A stretch of DNA of 64,000 nucleotides from NCBI RefSeq assembly GCF_009193265.1, contig NZ_VZZZ01000001.1, positions 744,001-808,000 on the forward strand. The letters run 5' to 3'. The translations under genes and the position numbers were made by a program. Positions 63,707-64,000 of the stretch are shown here, one piece after another. Numbering within the stretch: position 1 is the stretch's first letter; the number at the start of each line of letters is the position of its first letter. The DNA is from Marinobacter changyiensis. GTDB lineage: Bacteria > Pseudomonadota > Gammaproteobacteria > Pseudomonadales > Oleiphilaceae. Under the pieces are notes generated by a model. That model did not search any database. It saw only the letters and a program-made list of their open reading frames with translations, and was not told the DNA's origin.

Positions 63707-64000
63707 TCAGGCGACCTCCGCCATCTGGGTCTTGATTTTCTTCATGGCGTTCTTTTCAAGCTGTCGTATACGCTCTGCAGACACCCCGTACTTGTCGGCC
63801 AGATCATGCAGAGTTGTCTTGCTGTCTGTGAGCCAGCGCTCACGCAGGATATCCTGGCTGCGCTCGTCGAGATTCTCCAACGCCATCATCAGGCGGCCGT
63901 TGGAATCTTCCGTCCAGTCGGACTGCTCAAGCTGGCTTGCCGGGTCACCACGATGGTCCTGCAGGTAATGGGCAGGTGCCTGGTAGGCACTGTCATCATC
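63707..64000 (-). CDS. rpoH: RNA polymerase sigma factor RpoH (sigma-32), C-terminal part
   Basis: The 97 visible codons run in frame off the window end. They cover the sigma region 4 helix-turn-helix: [13 protein letters not shown], then [19 protein letters not shown] and NAMKKIK, as well as the preceding [14 protein letters not shown] characteristic of heat-shock sigma factors. RpoH directs transcription of chaperone and protease genes. The start is outside the window. Confidence 0.93.
   Translation of the reverse strand, partial: DDDSAYQAPAHYLQDHRGDPASQLEQSDWTEDSNGRLMMALENLDERSQDILRERWLTDSKTTLHDLADKYGVSAERIRQLEKNAMKKIKTQMAEVA

Overview
The window reads as chromosome of a marine gammaproteobacterium, most likely Marinobacter or a close relative. 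Support comes from the rpoH, greB, acnA and puu/pot protein types, a sortase system of the kind confined to marine Proteobacteria, Pseudomonas-like REP palindromes, and gene-dense, fairly GC-rich DNA with many ATGA/TGATG overlaps. This assignment is inference; no rRNA, tRNA, CRISPR array, prophage or complete IS element was seen.

Layout. 1-2970: the end of a branched-chain-amino-acid-type ABC transporter operon (permease cut by the window edge, two ATPases) and a TetR-family regulator. 3012-6072: PPK2-type polyphosphate kinase, TatD-type hydrolase and an EAL-HDOD protein. 6161-15693: a full polyamine module, with the gamma-glutamylated putrescine pathway (puuB, puuC, puuA, puuD) and a putrescine ABC importer (potFGHI). 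15694-22967: a second complete branched-chain-type ABC importer followed by a zinc alcohol dehydrogenase and a secreted cyclase-family hydrolase, preceded by a duplicated operator-like palindrome; this looks like an uptake-plus-catabolism operon for an unknown substrate. 22998-29410: mostly single housekeeping or accessory genes (YciC-like, cold-shock protein, dienelactone hydrolase, LOG protein, nitroreductase, Na/Pi cotransporter, LysO-type exporter). 29454-36801: a signalling island with two hybrid-free histidine kinases on the plus strand and, divergently, an HPt-receiver-GGDEF protein, a truncated receiver and a single-domain receiver. 36788-41572: aconitase and an ABC exporter. 41823-45740: a zinc-ribbon/membrane/TPR protein, an OmpA-like lipoprotein and a large rhomboid protease; the last two are bracketed by inverted REP clusters. 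45974-47438: small membrane proteins and an acyltransferase. 47483-53103: a proteobacterial dedicated sortase system (class GN sortase, VIT/VWA target protein, response regulator, histidine kinase). 53100-58653: assorted metabolic genes ending with a signal-peptide-bearing ATP-dependent DNA ligase (Lig E type). 58684-59400 is AT-richer and holds a short gene of 56 codons. 59399-64000: acyl-CoA-binding protein, an orphan integrase N-terminal domain, greB, a two-component system and the 3' part of rpoH.

The parts most worth attention are the dedicated sortase locus with its variant sorting signal, the paired inverted REP clusters, the tandem operator before the second transporter operon, the signalling island with a decayed receiver, and the AT-rich patch between the ligase gene and the orphan integrase domain.
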